A DNA stretch of 18,489 nucleotides from an uncultured Lactobacillus sp. (GCA_945281075.1 CALYQE010000026.1:1-18489); one strand, 5' to 3'; numbered from the stretch's first letter, positions 7,110-16,041 are shown. A program made the numbers and translations. Notes: a model not told the origin generated them from the letters alone.

Positions 7110-7607
7110 TTATTTTACTCGATCATCTTTTTTCTCTTCTACCTTATCTTCAACCTTGTCTTTTTCTTCACCGATCTTGCTTTTGGTGTCTTGAGCAGCA
7201 CCAGTAATTCGATCTTGCAGGCTGACAGAGTCTTTTTCGTGTTCTTCCTTGGTCTTAATGTCGACCACGGTAACATTGACTTCGACCGTATCTAAGCCGG
7301 TCATTTCTTTTACCTTGTCATAGATTTTCTGTCTGATTTCATCATATAGTTTAGGAATTTCAACGCCATATTCGGCAACAATCTCGATGTCGACAGCGAC
7401 TTGTTTTTTACCGACTTCAACGTTAACGCCATTAGTGACGTCATCATTGTTGACAATTTTATCTGCTAAATTGGAAAAGAAGCCGCCATTGACGGTTAAA
7501 AGTCCCTTGACATCTGAAAGTGCGATGCCGATAATCTTTTGAATTACCTTTTCATCGTATTTTAAGTCGCCTTTGATTTCTTGTTTAGTTGGTGTATTTT
7601 GTGGCAT
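7110..7607 (-). CDS. Asp23/Gls24 family (DUF322) envelope stress protein
   Basis: This 165-residue cytoplasmic protein belongs to the Asp23 family, which in staphylococci forms a layer beneath the membrane through the anchor AmaP and links to cell-envelope homeostasis. The Asp23 core covers about residues 8-117, with recognisable segments ALSDVKGLLTVNGG, VAVDIEIVAEYGVEIPKLYDEI and GLDTVEVNVTVVDI. The last 45 residues are a lysine- and glutamate-rich, probably disordered tail. An AAAGGA site is 7 nt before the ATG. It is last in a three-gene operon with a DUF2273 peptide (19-nt gap) and an AmaP-like protein, the arrangement seen widely in Firmicutes. Confidence 0.92.
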   Translation of the reverse strand: MPQNTPTKQEIKGDLKYDEKVIQKIIGIALSDVKGLLTVNGGFFSNLADKIVNNDDVTNGVNVEVGKKQVAVDIEIVAEYGVEIPKLYDEIRQKIYDKVKEMTGLDTVEVNVTVVDIKTKEEHEKDSVSLQDRITGAAQDTKSKIGEEKDKVEDKVEEKKDDRVK

Positions 7608-7626
7608 ATTAGAATCCTTTCATATA

Positions 7627-7812
7627 TTATTGTTTACTGTTAATAAAGCTTCTCAGTAGGGGCCAATAGTGACCAATGACCAAGCCGACTACTAACATCA
7701 CGATTACAAAAATAGTTTTAAAAAAACCAAGTCCCAAAAAACAAAATGCAAGTAATAGGCCAATTACAGCACCGCATATTTCTGGGAGGTGTTTTTGGAT
7801 TGTTTCACTCAT
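7627..7812 (-). CDS. DUF2273 small membrane protein
   Basis: This 61-residue protein consists mainly of two hydrophobic segments (about 11-29 and 31-47) with the conserved GAVIGLLLA start of DUF2273. Such proteins accompany Asp23 and AmaP and may help anchor Asp23 at the membrane; their molecular role is not established. A strong GAGGAGG site lies 5 nt before the ATG. It is separated by 11 nt from the AmaP-like gene and 19 nt from asp23. Confidence 0.88.
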   Translation of the reverse strand: MSETIQKHLPEICGAVIGLLLAFCFLGLGFFKTIFVIVMLVVGLVIGHYWPLLRSFINSKQ

Positions 7813-7823
7813 GATTGCCTCCT

Positions 7824-8378
7824 CTATTGAACGCGTGTTTCTGGCTTATCAGGATTTTGATAGTTGACGAACTTAATTTTGATTTTTGGTTTCTGCTCAA
7901 TGCCGAGCATTTGGCCAAGATTGTTCTTTAATTCCTCCAGATAATTTTCAAGAACGGTATTCACATTCTCGCCATTGCCGAGATTGCCACTAATCTTGAT
8001 TTTGATTTTCCGGTTAGTCAATTTGGACTCGACCTTTGCCTTGTTAATAAAAGGAATGTCTGCTAAAGAGTTCGTAATGTAACCGTTAATCGCCTTGCTA
8101 GTGACTTTAACTTGTCCATCCCGTTTATGAATTAAGATAAAATACCTTTGGACTGGCCAGAACAAAACAAATAACAAAAAAATAATTAAGATTAACAGGA
8201 AAACAGTACTAATCGCAATCAAGTACCATTCTAAAATTGGATTTAAAGTGCCAATAGTAGGCAATTTAATATTTAGGTACTTTTGCCAAAAGCTGCTGGT
8301 ATTCCACAATAGATAAATAGGCAGTGGTAATAACAAAATTGTCAGCACCACTAGTAACCACTTTTTACTTCGCTTCAA
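7824..8378 (-). CDS. amaP: AmaP-like alkaline shock response membrane anchor protein
   Basis: This 184-residue protein has two transmembrane helices (about 7-24 and 51-74) and a cytoplasmic C-terminal domain that resembles Asp23 (KVTSKAINGYITNSLADIP through IKIKISGNLG and IKIKFVNYQ). In Staphylococcus, AmaP anchors Asp23 at the membrane. It is first in the operon with DUF2273 and Asp23. No ATG is available in frame. The TTG start at 8378 is backed by an upstream GGTGATC, which matches the extended anti-16S sequence and is spaced correctly. The same promoter region carries a perfect TTGTTAG/CTAACAA palindrome. Confidence 0.85.
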   Translation of the reverse strand: MKRSKKWLLVVLTILLLPLPIYLLWNTSSFWQKYLNIKLPTIGTLNPILEWYLIAISTVFLLILIIFLLFVLFWPVQRYFILIHKRDGQVKVTSKAINGYITNSLADIPFINKAKVESKLTNRKIKIKISGNLGNGENVNTVLENYLEELKNNLGQMLGIEQKPKIKIKFVNYQNPDKPETRVQ

Positions 8379-8410
8379 CTGATCACCATCCTCTCTTAAC
8401 CACCCTAATC

Positions 8411-8440
8411 ATAATACTGATTATTTTGTTAGCCTAACAA
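8411..8440 (-). promoter_or_regulatory. Promoter and palindromic operator of the amaP-asp23 operon
   Basis: Minus-strand -35 TTGTTA (8435-8440) and -10 TATTAT (8411-8416) are 18 bp apart. A perfect palindrome TTGTTAGCCTAACAA (8426-8440) covers the -35 and part of the spacer, where a bound repressor would block RNA polymerase. The regulator is unknown. Confidence 0.5.
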
Positions 8441-8482
8441 TATGCACTAATTTAGATAAGATGGTAATAACAGGCTTAATCA

Positions 8483-8514
8483 ACAAAAAAACGATGCTTT
8501 GTAGCATCGTTTTT
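8483..8514. terminator. Terminator of nagB (bidirectional)
   Basis: ACGATGCT (8491-8498) pairs perfectly with AGCATCGT (8503-8510) and is flanked by A-run and T-run. It lies beyond the nagB stop at 8539 on the minus strand. Confidence 0.87.
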
Positions 8515-8538
8515 CATTAATTTATTAATTTGATTTCT

Positions 8539-9255
8539 TTACTTAGAGCTCAACATGCTTGCCGCATCTTCATCAATGATAAGAGTAACATTTGAGTGAT
8601 TTTGCAAGACGGAAGCTGGGACAACTTCGGTTACGGGTCCTTCAATCATTTTCTTGACGGCTTCAGCCTTGTTTTTACCAAAGGCCATGATAACAATTTC
8701 TTTAGCTGACATAATATTGGCAATGCCCATGCAAATTGCTGACTTTGGAACATCAGCAACATCTGCAAAGAAACGTGAATTGGCCTTAATCGTGTTGTCA
8801 GTCAGTTTAACTTCATGGGTAACAGAGTCAAAAGCTGTGCCTGGTTCGTTAAAAGCAATGTGACCATTTTGACCAAGTCCAAGGAGTTGAAGATCAATTG
8901 GGTTTTCCGCAATGATTTGATTGTATTCAGCAGATGAGCCCTCAGGATCATTGATTGCCTTAATTCCGTCTGGAATATATGACTTCTTAAAAGGCTTCTT
9001 GTCAAACAAGTTTTTTTGCATAAAGTAGTGGTAGCTTTGATCATTATCGGCAGTTAAACCGACATATTCGTCAAGGTTGATGCTGACTAAATCGCGGGTA
9101 TCAACGTCGCTATTAACCCATTCTTTATAAAGGTCTAAAGGAGTAGAACCAGTTGCCAAGCCAATTACTTTGGCGCCGTTAGCGATACTATTTGCAAAGA
9201 GCTTAAAAGCCTCCTTGCTAGCATTTTCTTTGTTATCTTTAATAATAATTTTCAT
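8539..9255 (-). CDS. nagB: Glucosamine-6-phosphate deaminase
   Basis: This cytoplasmic enzyme converts glucosamine 6-phosphate to fructose 6-phosphate plus ammonia, feeding amino sugars into glycolysis. Its 238 residues match the short Gram-positive form, which lacks the E. coli allosteric C-terminal extension. Seen: [15 protein letters not shown] (phosphate loop), [10 protein letters not shown] with the general-base aspartate, [17 protein letters not shown] with the catalytic histidine, and [31 protein letters not shown] site precedes the ATG by about 8 nt. It is transcribed alone from a consensus promoter with a NagR-like operator, so it is likely induced by amino sugars. No nagA is adjacent. 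Confidence 0.95.
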   Translation of the reverse strand: MKIIIKDNKENASKEAFKLFANSIANGAKVIGLATGSTPLDLYKEWVNSDVDTRDLVSINLDEYVGLTADNDQSYHYFMQKNLFDKKPFKKSYIPDGIKAINDPEGSSAEYNQIIAENPIDLQLLGLGQNGHIAFNEPGTAFDSVTHEVKLTDNTIKANSRFFADVADVPKSAICMGIANIMSAKEIVIMAFGKNKAEAVKKMIEGPVTEVVPASVLQNHSNVTLIIDEDAASMLSSK

Positions 9256-9282
9256 TGTTATGCCTCCAAATTCATTGCCCTA

Positions 9283-9312
9283 ATTATAAATTGGTATATG
9301 CCAATTTGTCAA
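9283..9312 (-). promoter_or_regulatory. nagB promoter with palindromic operator in the spacer
   Basis: On the minus strand the -35 is TTGACA (9307-9312) and the -10 is TATAAT (9283-9288), both perfect, with an 18-bp spacer. The palindrome AAATTGG-N6-CCAATTT (9288-9307) fills the spacer exactly. Its sequence resembles GntR-type NagR/YvoA amino-sugar operators. The regulator gene is not in the window. Confidence 0.82.
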
Positions 9313-9342
9313 TAAGCAGGAACAGAAAATAAACAATTAAAC

Positions 9343-9386
9343 AAAAAGCCCGCTGCTTGTTTCAGGTGAACTAAGCAGCAGGCTTA
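9343..9386 (-). terminator. Terminator of the MacB-like ABC transporter gene
   Basis: GCCCGCTGCTT (9348-9358) pairs with AAGCAGCAGGC (9373-9383) with one mismatch; an A-run to the left gives the U-run for minus-strand transcripts. The stop codon is at 9398. Confidence 0.85.
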
Positions 9387-9397
9387 AAGATTAGAAT

Positions 9398-11743
9398 TTA
9401 TTCACTTCTAAGTGCAATCGCAGCATCTTTCTTGGCCGCCATTCTTGCGGGCAGATGACCGCCGATCATCGTTAAGATAGTTGAGATCAGGATGAGGATC
9501 AATGCATGTATCGGATTAAGCTGTGCGACGTTTGATAAATTAGTAATTGAATATAGTACGTTATTGATTGGGAAAACCAGCAGTTCTGCAATCACAATGC
9601 CTAGAACGCCTGAAAAAATCCCGAGGATAAATGTTTCGGCATCAAAGACGCGGGTAATATCCTTTTTACGTGCACCCAGAGCTTTCAAAATACCAATTTC
9701 TTTGGTTCTTTCCAAGACTGAAGTGTAAGTAAGAATACCGATCATAATCATCGATGTTACCAGTGAGATTGCTGCAAAGGCAATCAAAACGGCTGTGATC
9801 CCATTGAGCAAGCCACCGGTCATTGAGGTAACAGCGCTAGACATATCAGTATAAACAATCTTGTCTTTCTTTTTCTTGCCCTCATTCCATTTATCAAGGT
9901 AATCCAGGACTTTATCTTTAGCATCAAAGTCGTTTGGATAAATCATGATGCCGGCAGGAAGGCTTGATCCACCGATTGACTGCATTATTTGCTTTTTGGC
10001 GGTCGCAGTCATGTGTTGTCCGGTTAACACATTGCGGTTGGTCTTTTTCTGTGCTTTTACAATGGCAGAATGCTGATTATCTTTGATCACTTTTAATGCT
10101 AACTTATCGCTGTAAGCAATCCCATTAGAAAGCAATGACATCGAATCTTCATTCTTAGGGCGAATGACGCTGACAATGCGTAATTTAAGTTTGCTATTAT
10201 CGTACATTGTCTGATCAACTTTTTTAGGAATAAACATGCCGGTAGGCAGTTCTTGATAGTAATCATCATTAGACACGATCCGGAATTCTTTGCCAATCAA
10301 CTTGTTAAAATTGAGCTTTTCGTTCGCTTTAATTTTAATGCCGAGATTTTTCAAAGTATTAATGTTCATTGAATTTTTGTTGTCGATGACCATTACTAAA
10401 TCAGTCGCCTTAGTTGGCCAGGTTCCTGACAGCAATTGATAATTGCTTTTAAGAAAGTTGCCTTTGGTTTTATCAAGCGAGGTCGGAAAAACAGCCGAGC
10501 CCATGAAAGTCATGCTAGTAAGCTGGGTTTGCATTTGCCCGTATGCTTGGGACACTGCAGTTCCAGCAAGGAAAGGCGAGAACTGAACGGGCTTAATTTG
10601 GCCGTTTGATTTGCCAATTAAATTAAGCGCAGCGCCAACTTGATAGGAAATATTATTAGCGTATTCCGGGTTGATCTTTTTGACATAATCAACGTATTCT
10701 TGGGTAATCTTATTTTCATGGGAAGATTGCTGAAGTTGATCTTGCTTTGCGATCAAGTAACCCCGGTTTTTGACGTTTTTTTCGGAAACATTGCGATTGC
10801 TGGCTGAAGTGATATCAGTAGCCGTTTGCGTAATGGTTACGGGGTATTTGGCGAGCGCCTTACTCATTGTGGTGTCAATTTGTTTTTGAAAACCATTTGA
10901 TAAGGACAAAACAACGGCAATGGATATAATGCCGATACTGGAAGCAAAGGCCGTTAATGTTGTCCGCCCTTTTTTGGTCATTATGTTGGTAAAACTGAGC
11001 TTGATCGCATTCCAGTATGACATTTTGGTGCGCTTTAAGTTGAACGTATCTTTTTCGTCTACTGGAGAAAAGGAATTAGAGTCGCTGAGAATTTTACCAT
11101 CTTGGAAATTAACGATCCGGGTTGCATATTCTTCAGCTAGGTCTGAGTTGTGAGTAACCATGACAACCAAGCGATCTTTTGATAGCTTCTTAATCAGCTT
11201 CATGATCTGGACGGAAGTTTGCGTGTCAAGCGCACCAGTTGGCTCGTCACAGAGCAAAATGTCGGGATCATTGGCAAGTGCACGGGCAATGGCAACACGT
11301 TGCATTTGTCCCCCAGATAATTGGTTAGGATTTTTGGAAATATGATCTTTTAGACCAACCTGGGTTAGCGCGTCAATAGCGCGTTGGTGACGTTCAGCGG
11401 TAGGAACGCCAGACAAATTCATACCTAATTCGACGTTGGCAATAATTGACAGGTGGGAAATCAAATTATAGTTTTGAAAAACAAAGCCGACAGAATTATT
11501 CCGATAGGCATCCCAATCTGTTTCTTTAAAGTTCTTTGTTGACTTGCCGTTAATGATTAAATCACCGCTGTCATAGCGGTCAAGACCACCAATTACGTTT
11601 AACAAAGTCGTTTTACCTGAACCGCTGGGTCCTAAAATTGCGACGAACTCTTCATTTCTAAATGAAATGGAGACATCGTTTAACGCATGGGTGACAGTGT
11701 CACCAACTTGGTAAGACTTGCGTAAATTTTTTAGTTGAAGCAT
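9398..11743 (-). CDS. MacB/FtsX-type ABC transporter, fused ATPase and permease
   Basis: This 781-residue single-polypeptide ABC protein of the MacB type is thought to act at the membrane as a mechanotransducing exporter. The N-terminal ATPase (about 1-225) has Walker A GPSGSGKT (38-45), signature LSGGQ (142-146), Walker B ILLCDEP (D166, E167) and H-loop H198. A first membrane helix (about 263-285) is followed by a large extracytoplasmic domain (about 286-640). Three further helices (about 647-675, 703-725, 745-765) make up the FtsX permease, with the [14 protein letters not shown] coupling segment at 678-691. An AAAGGA site lies 11 nt before the ATG and an AGGA close to it. The gene is monocistronic, with no two-component system or periplasmic partner beside it. 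Substrates could be antimicrobial peptides or lipoproteins; nothing in the sequence decides. Confidence 0.9.
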   Translation of the reverse strand: MLQLKNLRKSYQVGDTVTHALNDVSISFRNEEFVAILGPSGSGKTTLLNVIGGLDRYDSGDLIINGKSTKNFKETDWDAYRNNSVGFVFQNYNLISHLSIIANVELGMNLSGVPTAERHQRAIDALTQVGLKDHISKNPNQLSGGQMQRVAIARALANDPDILLCDEPTGALDTQTSVQIMKLIKKLSKDRLVVMVTHNSDLAEEYATRIVNFQDGKILSDSNSFSPVDEKDTFNLKRTKMSYWNAIKLSFTNIMTKKGRTTLTAFASSIGIISIAVVLSLSNGFQKQIDTTMSKALAKYPVTITQTATDITSASNRNVSEKNVKNRGYLIAKQDQLQQSSHENKITQEYVDYVKKINPEYANNISYQVGAALNLIGKSNGQIKPVQFSPFLAGTAVSQAYGQMQTQLTSMTFMGSAVFPTSLDKTKGNFLKSNYQLLSGTWPTKATDLVMVIDNKNSMNINTLKNLGIKIKANEKLNFNKLIGKEFRIVSNDDYYQELPTGMFIPKKVDQTMYDNSKLKLRIVSVIRPKNEDSMSLLSNGIAYSDKLALKVIKDNQHSAIVKAQKKTNRNVLTGQHMTATAKKQIMQSIGGSSLPAGIMIYPNDFDAKDKVLDYLDKWNEGKKKKDKIVYTDMSSAVTSMTGGLLNGITAVLIAFAAISLVTSMIMIGILTYTSVLERTKEIGILKALGARKKDITRVFDAETFILGIFSGVLGIVIAELLVFPINNVLYSITNLSNVAQLNPIHALILILISTILTMIGGHLPARMAAKKDAAIALRSE

Positions 11744-11933
11744 ATCCTGTTTATTCCTTTTATTTTTTTAGTAATTAATAAAAATAATTAATAAATAGTA
11801 GTTTACCATTTATGAATAATTAAAGCCAAATAGAACCATTAAAATTTAATTTTTAATTAGCTTTTTGGCTGGTCCAAAACAAATAAACATTTATATTAGT
11901 TTGTGCTAAATTATCTTTTAAAAAGAAAAAACT
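11744..11933. other. AT-rich intergenic region
   Basis: This 190-bp gap lies between two minus-strand genes. An AGCCAAA/TTTGGCT pair (about 11825-11875) could fold as a weak hairpin with a long AT-rich loop. I see no convincing terminator for the YdcF-type gene and no clear promoter for the ABC gene. Confidence 0.4.
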
Positions 11934-13022
11934 TTATTGCGTAAGACCGGTATATTGCAATAAGGAATAGATGATGAAGAACGAGATGATCAATAATATA
12001 ATAATTAAATGGCGCTTTTTGTTGAGTACCAGAATGGCCGCAAATTCACGTACAATAGCGTTAGGGAGAAAATAAAACCGTGTGTAGGCACCAACGCCAT
12101 TCGCATTTAATCCCGCCGCTTTCGCAAATAAAGCTGCACGAAAAATATGATAATTATTACTGAAAAACTTGGCCCAGTATTGCTCGCTGCCAAAGTCGGT
12201 CGCCGCCGTTACACCAGAAAATTTCATATTTTGGTAGGTATTTCTGGAATTTGTTTCTAATAGGATGTGCTCATCATCAATGCCGCGCGCTTTTGCGTAT
12301 TCGGCCATTGCCTGTGCTTCCGTTACTTGTTCATCAGGCCCTTTGCCGCCCGACATGATCAGTTTGGGCATTTTGCGACCTTTGGCTACTTGCTTTTGCG
12401 CATATTGAATGGCCCGATTGATCCGGCTAGCTAAAAGAGGCGTGACCGTTTTGCCTTGGGATAGGCCAGCACCAAGCACGATCAAGTAGTCTTGGTTGTA
12501 TTGCCGCGGAACGATTTGATAAAGAGCCAAATTGATCAAAAAATTGTAGGCGACAAATAAGAGGTAGTCAATCACTGCCGCAGGCGCATACAGTAATGTT
12601 CTTGCCCAAGAAGGGAAGTTGCGAAACGGGCCAATAAAAGTAATGATCCAAGCAACAAGCAGGGCAATGCCGATAAACAAGGTTAACAGATTAGATAGCG
12701 TATGAGTTTCGTGCTTCCAGACAAAGTAAGCATTCCAAAGAAAAAACAGCCATGAAAAAGCGGGGATCAGCGTGAGCACTGCAATAAATAAAAATAAGAG
12801 CACTTCATAGGAAAGAATTAGCGGCCGCAAGCTAGTCGAAAGAACCCCAACTGTTAACCAAACACCAAGCATGAGTAAAAAAACAGTGAAAAGGATCCCG
12901 TTGAGCAGGCGTCGCGGTTCTTTGAGCCAGGAAATTAAGAATAGCAAAAATGAGCCCAGCATAAGTAGTGAAAGAAAGATAAATGGTTTGTTCTGAGTCA
13001 AAAATTGAAAAAAGTTATTCAT
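11934..13022 (-). CDS. YdcF-family (DUF218, SanA-like) membrane protein
   Basis: This 362-residue protein has several N-terminal transmembrane helices (about 14-32, 42-62, 70-100, 111-130, 146-168), then a DUF218/YdcF domain (about 178-330) and a C-terminal helix (about 338-358). The domain shows the family signatures DYLIVLGAGL, LIMSGGKGPDEQVTEAQAMAEY, ETNSRNTYQNMKFS and SNNYHIFRAALFA. The family is implicated in cell-envelope integrity (SanA in vancomycin resistance of enteric bacteria), but the chemistry is not known. A GGAGGAA site precedes the ATG by 4-5 nt. A perfect -10 TATAAT (minus strand, 13054-13059) lies upstream, with only a poor -35. Confidence 0.87.
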   Translation of the reverse strand: MNNFFQFLTQNKPFIFLSLLMLGSFLLFLISWLKEPRRLLNGILFTVFLLMLGVWLTVGVLSTSLRPLILSYEVLLFLFIAVLTLIPAFSWLFFLWNAYFVWKHETHTLSNLLTLFIGIALLVAWIITFIGPFRNFPSWARTLLYAPAAVIDYLLFVAYNFLINLALYQIVPRQYNQDYLIVLGAGLSQGKTVTPLLASRINRAIQYAQKQVAKGRKMPKLIMSGGKGPDEQVTEAQAMAEYAKARGIDDEHILLETNSRNTYQNMKFSGVTAATDFGSEQYWAKFFSNNYHIFRAALFAKAAGLNANGVGAYTRFYFLPNAIVREFAAILVLNKKRHLIIILLIISFFIIYSLLQYTGLTQ

Positions 13023-13221
13023 AAATTCCTCCGTAACTAATCGAATTAAGTCTATTATAGTAAAAAGACAGCGAAAGTAATAGTAATTAAAGCACGCGAA
13101 AGGCGAGCATAATTTAGGTATTAGCTTAAAGCCGTCAGCACTGTTTTACCGCGAATTAGCCAGAGTAGGTTATACTATAATAATTATTATGAATCAGTCA
13201 TTGCTAATAAGGGAGAATTGA

Positions 13222-13899
13222 ATGAAAAAACTTTTTTATTTCCTGGGAAATATTGCTGCTAGCGTTATCGCTTTTGGCTTGTATGCAGTTGTCCAACAGC
13301 TTTACTTTTATCCGCAAATGATTATTAGAAAGACTCACATTTCAAGCAACATGATGCTTTGCTTGGCCGTTTTGCTGTCACTGACTGTTTTACTAGCGGA
13401 GTTTTATGTTTATCGTTACCAATTGAAAAAGCAAAATGATTGGCATTTTGATCAAAGACCGCACTTTTCATCCAGAAAGCTGGGGACAGCAATTTTAGGG
13501 GTATTCATGCTGCTGCTTGCTAGTTTCACCCTACAATTAGCGCTGGGCATCAACGCTAAGACAACATCTGCTAATCAAGCAGAACTAAATCAAATTGCCA
13601 AGCAGGCCGGAATCTTTTATGCTCCAATGATCACTTTAATTGCACCGATGTTTGAAGAAATTATCTTTCGCGGCATGTTTTTCAACATATTCTTTACGCA
13701 CAATACGAGCTCAAATAAATGGTTAGGAATAATCGCTAATGGTTTTCTTTTTGGTTATGCACACGATCCGGGGTTGACCAAATTTGTGCTAATCTATTGG
13801 ACACTTGGCTGCATACTTGCTTGGGTCTATCTCAAGACAAGAGATCTGCGATACTCAATGATCTCGCATATCTTATTTAATTCGCTCGGTTTTCTATAA
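13222..13899 (+). CDS. CPBP-family intramembrane glutamic-type protease (CAAX/Abi)
   Basis: This 225-residue multi-helix membrane protein belongs to the CPBP (CAAX protease and bacteriocin-processing) family. The catalytic motifs are intact: E145-E146 with R150 in FEEIIFRG, F177-x3-H181 in FGYAH, and H216-x3-N220 in HILFN. Hydrophobic segments lie at about 9-30, 44-62, 88-108, 131-148, 166-180, 187-204 and 211-224. In lactobacilli such proteins act in self-immunity to bacteriocins or in processing of membrane proteins; no bacteriocin gene is next to it. A GGGAG site lies about 6-7 nt before the ATG. A perfect -10 TATAAT (13176-13181) lies upstream without a recognisable -35. It converges on the metal ATPase gene. 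Confidence 0.88.
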   Translation: MKKLFYFLGNIAASVIAFGLYAVVQQLYFYPQMIIRKTHISSNMMLCLAVLLSLTVLLAEFYVYRYQLKKQNDWHFDQRPHFSSRKLGTAILGVFMLLLASFTLQLALGINAKTTSANQAELNQIAKQAGIFYAPMITLIAPMFEEIIFRGMFFNIFFTHNTSSNKWLGIIANGFLFGYAHDPGLTKFVLIYWTLGCILAWVYLKTRDLRYSMISHILFNSLGFL

Positions 13900-13921
13900 A
13901 AGCAAGCTTAAACCACAAGAC

Positions 13922-13960
13922 AAAAAAACGCCAAAATTGACTGAAATTTCGGCGTTTTTT
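13922..13960. terminator. Bidirectional terminator between convergent genes
   Basis: An ACGCC/GGCGT stem with an inner AAATT/AATTT pairing is flanked by a 7-nt A-run and a 6-nt T-run. It serves both the CPBP gene (+, stop 13899) and the metal ATPase gene (-, stop 13978). Confidence 0.85.
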
Positions 13961-13977
13961 GCTGTAAAAGTTAATAA

Positions 13978-15846
13978 TTAGCTGTTGGCTGCTAGACCAG
14001 TTTGATCAGGATTTTTAGGCTTGGTCTTAGCTAAAAGTGCAAGACTGATACAAATCATGTCAACGACTTCTTGCAGAATTGCTCCCCAGAAAGCAGGAAT
14101 TACACCAGTGAAGGCAACTAGCTCAATTAAGATGATAATAACAATTGCCGTTAACACATCAATGTTAGCCACTTTCATTGTATGCTTGGAAATTGCGACA
14201 GCATCATTAATCTTGGAAAGATCATTAACCATGATGATGGCATCTGCGCTTTCACTGGCAGCTGAGGCACCTTTTGCTCCCATTGCTATTCCAACATCAG
14301 CAGCGGTCAAACTTGGCGCGTCGTTGATACCGTCACCGGTCATGACTACCGGACGATTGTCGTTCGTGACGCTTTTGACTGCATCAATCTTTTGTGCAGG
14401 CAGCAAATTGTAGCGAATGTCACTGATGCCAACTTCTTGACCAATCTTTTCGGCAACGTCCTGGTGGTCACCCGTCAGCATCATCATGTGGGCATTATTT
14501 TGTCTTCTCAAGCGCGCAATTGTTTGGGCACTTTCAGGGCGCACCTGATCTTTAAAAGTAATATAACCTGCATATTGGTTATCAATTGAGATGTAAATTG
14601 CGGTTGAATTAACAGTTTTAATATCTGCTTCAGGACTAACAAACTTGAGTTTACCAACTTTAATTAAGTGCTTGTCTACCATGCCGCTGATCCCCTGACT
14701 AGTAGTTTCCTTAATGTCAGTAGCGGGCTTGAGCAATTTCTTATCCGTTACGCCTACTAGTGAATCAGCAATAATATGAGAGGATTGTTGCTCAACACTA
14801 GTAGCATAACTTTGCAAAGTTTCCTTACTAAAATCAGTGCCACTAGCTGGAACAATTTCGTCAATGACCAAGTGGTTTTCGGTTAAGGTACCGGTTTTAT
14901 CGAAAGCAAAAGTTTTTGCTGTTGCTAGCTTTTCAATCGTTTGCCCTGATTTAACAATAATGTGATTTTTGGACATTGAGCTCATTCCTGAAACGAGGGC
15001 AACAGGGGCTGCGATCAGCAATGGACAAGGAGAAGCTACCACCATGACCTCAGCAAAGTTAATTGGGTCGCCGGAATGAATCCAAGCTGCAATTCCGATT
15101 GCTAGCGAAATAAGCGTAAATGGAACGGCATAACGGTCAGCCATTTTGACAAACTTGGCTGGTGTGGCCTGTGAAGATTTTACCAATGAAACGATTGTTT
15201 GATATTCGGAATCACTGGCTTTTTTCGTAACGACCATTTCAACCGCAACGTTGCCATTGATCGAACCAGACATCAGTTCATCACCGATTTCTTTGTGGAC
15301 TGGCACTGATTCACCAGTCAGAGAAGCTTGATCGAAACTCGACTCGCCATTGACTACTTTGCCGTCGACAGGTACTTGTTCACCAGGCTTGATCAGTACG
15401 TGATCGTTGATCTTTAACTGCTCAACATCAACTGCCACTAACTCGTTGCTAACGATCTTATTTGCGATCGTTGGGGAATTGTTTAAAAGTGCGCGCAGTT
15501 CCTTATCAGCTTGTCCAGTAGCAAAGTTCTCCAAAGTTTCACCACCGGTCATCATGACTAAGATCATCCATTCGGCCCAGATGTCGCCAATCAAAATGGT
15601 TGAGATAACGGCAATTACTGCTAGAATGTCGACGCCGTAACGCCCGGATCTAAAGTCGCTGATGATTTCTATCAATAATGACGTTGCCATTAAGATTCCG
15701 ACAATATTGATAATGATTGCCTGAGGTGGGAACTCCAAATGGCCAATTTGAAACAGGCTTTTGCTATGAAAGCCGAATTGGCAGATCAGCCCTACGACTC
15801 CGATTGCTAACACTAGAATAAACTTCCATTGCCGTCTTAAACTCAT
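13978..15846 (-). CDS. P1B-type heavy-metal-translocating ATPase
   Basis: This 622-residue metal-pumping P-type ATPase lacks an N-terminal metal-binding domain. Seen: TGES (177-180), phosphorylation site DKTGTLT with D316, MLTGD near 456-460 and GDGINDAP (504-511). The membrane metal site is SPC (272-274) in place of the CPC of copper and zinc/cadmium pumps, which points to the P1B-4-like group moving cobalt, iron, zinc or manganese. The last helix has LQEVVD (591-596), not the classical HEGGT. The nucleotide-domain HP dipeptide is H357-I358 here. About six to eight helices are predicted. A GGAAGGA site lies about 10 nt before the ATG. It is transcribed alone. Metal specificity is not settled by the sequence. 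Confidence 0.9.
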   Translation of the reverse strand: MSLRRQWKFILVLAIGVVGLICQFGFHSKSLFQIGHLEFPPQAIIINIVGILMATSLLIEIISDFRSGRYGVDILAVIAVISTILIGDIWAEWMILVMMTGGETLENFATGQADKELRALLNNSPTIANKIVSNELVAVDVEQLKINDHVLIKPGEQVPVDGKVVNGESSFDQASLTGESVPVHKEIGDELMSGSINGNVAVEMVVTKKASDSEYQTIVSLVKSSQATPAKFVKMADRYAVPFTLISLAIGIAAWIHSGDPINFAEVMVVASPCPLLIAAPVALVSGMSSMSKNHIIVKSGQTIEKLATAKTFAFDKTGTLTENHLVIDEIVPASGTDFSKETLQSYATSVEQQSSHIIADSLVGVTDKKLLKPATDIKETTSQGISGMVDKHLIKVGKLKFVSPEADIKTVNSTAIYISIDNQYAGYITFKDQVRPESAQTIARLRRQNNAHMMMLTGDHQDVAEKIGQEVGISDIRYNLLPAQKIDAVKSVTNDNRPVVMTGDGINDAPSLTAADVGIAMGAKGASAASESADAIIMVNDLSKINDAVAISKHTMKVANIDVLTAIVIIILIELVAFTGVIPAFWGAILQEVVDMICISLALLAKTKPKNPDQTGLAANS

Positions 15847-15875
15847 AGTTCAATTTTCCTTCCATGAATAAAATA

Positions 15876-15934
15876 AAATTAACTGTTTTTAAATTCTAAC
15901 ACAAAATTGTTGATTTTAATTAGAATTAGTCTAA
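15876..15934 (-). promoter_or_regulatory. Candidate promoter and upstream dyad of the metal ATPase gene
   Basis: A minus-strand -35 TTGTGT (15899-15904) and -10 TAATTT (15876-15881) have a 17-bp spacer. Upstream, TTAGA-N5-TCTAA (15920-15934) is a short dyad that could bind a metal regulator. Both are weak and AT-rich. Confidence 0.3.
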
Positions 15935-15954
15935 ATTAGTTATTTTTTTTCAAA

Positions 15955-15995
15955 CCACAAAAAAAGCTAAGTATAAAAAGGTTTTATACCTAGCC
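15955..15995 (-). terminator. Terminator of the 16042-16617 gene
   Basis: GCTA-A-GTATAAAA (15966-15978) pairs with TTTTATAC-C-TAGC (15982-15994) around a 3-nt loop. The A-run on its left becomes a U-run for minus-strand transcripts. Confidence 0.85.
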
Positions 15996-16041
15996 GGTTT
16001 AACATAAAGACCTCAATCTAGCTGGTTAGGAGTGACCTTGC

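Noticed and set aside
9357..9374. TTGTTTCAGGTGAACTA in the terminator loop resembles parS
   Set aside because: It has three mismatches, including one in the central CACGTG, and it forms the loop of a terminator hairpin.
13222..13899. Bacteriocin immunity cluster around the CPBP protease
   Set aside because: No double-glycine leader peptide, peptide exporter or histidine kinase gene is present nearby, so immunity remains only one option for this family.
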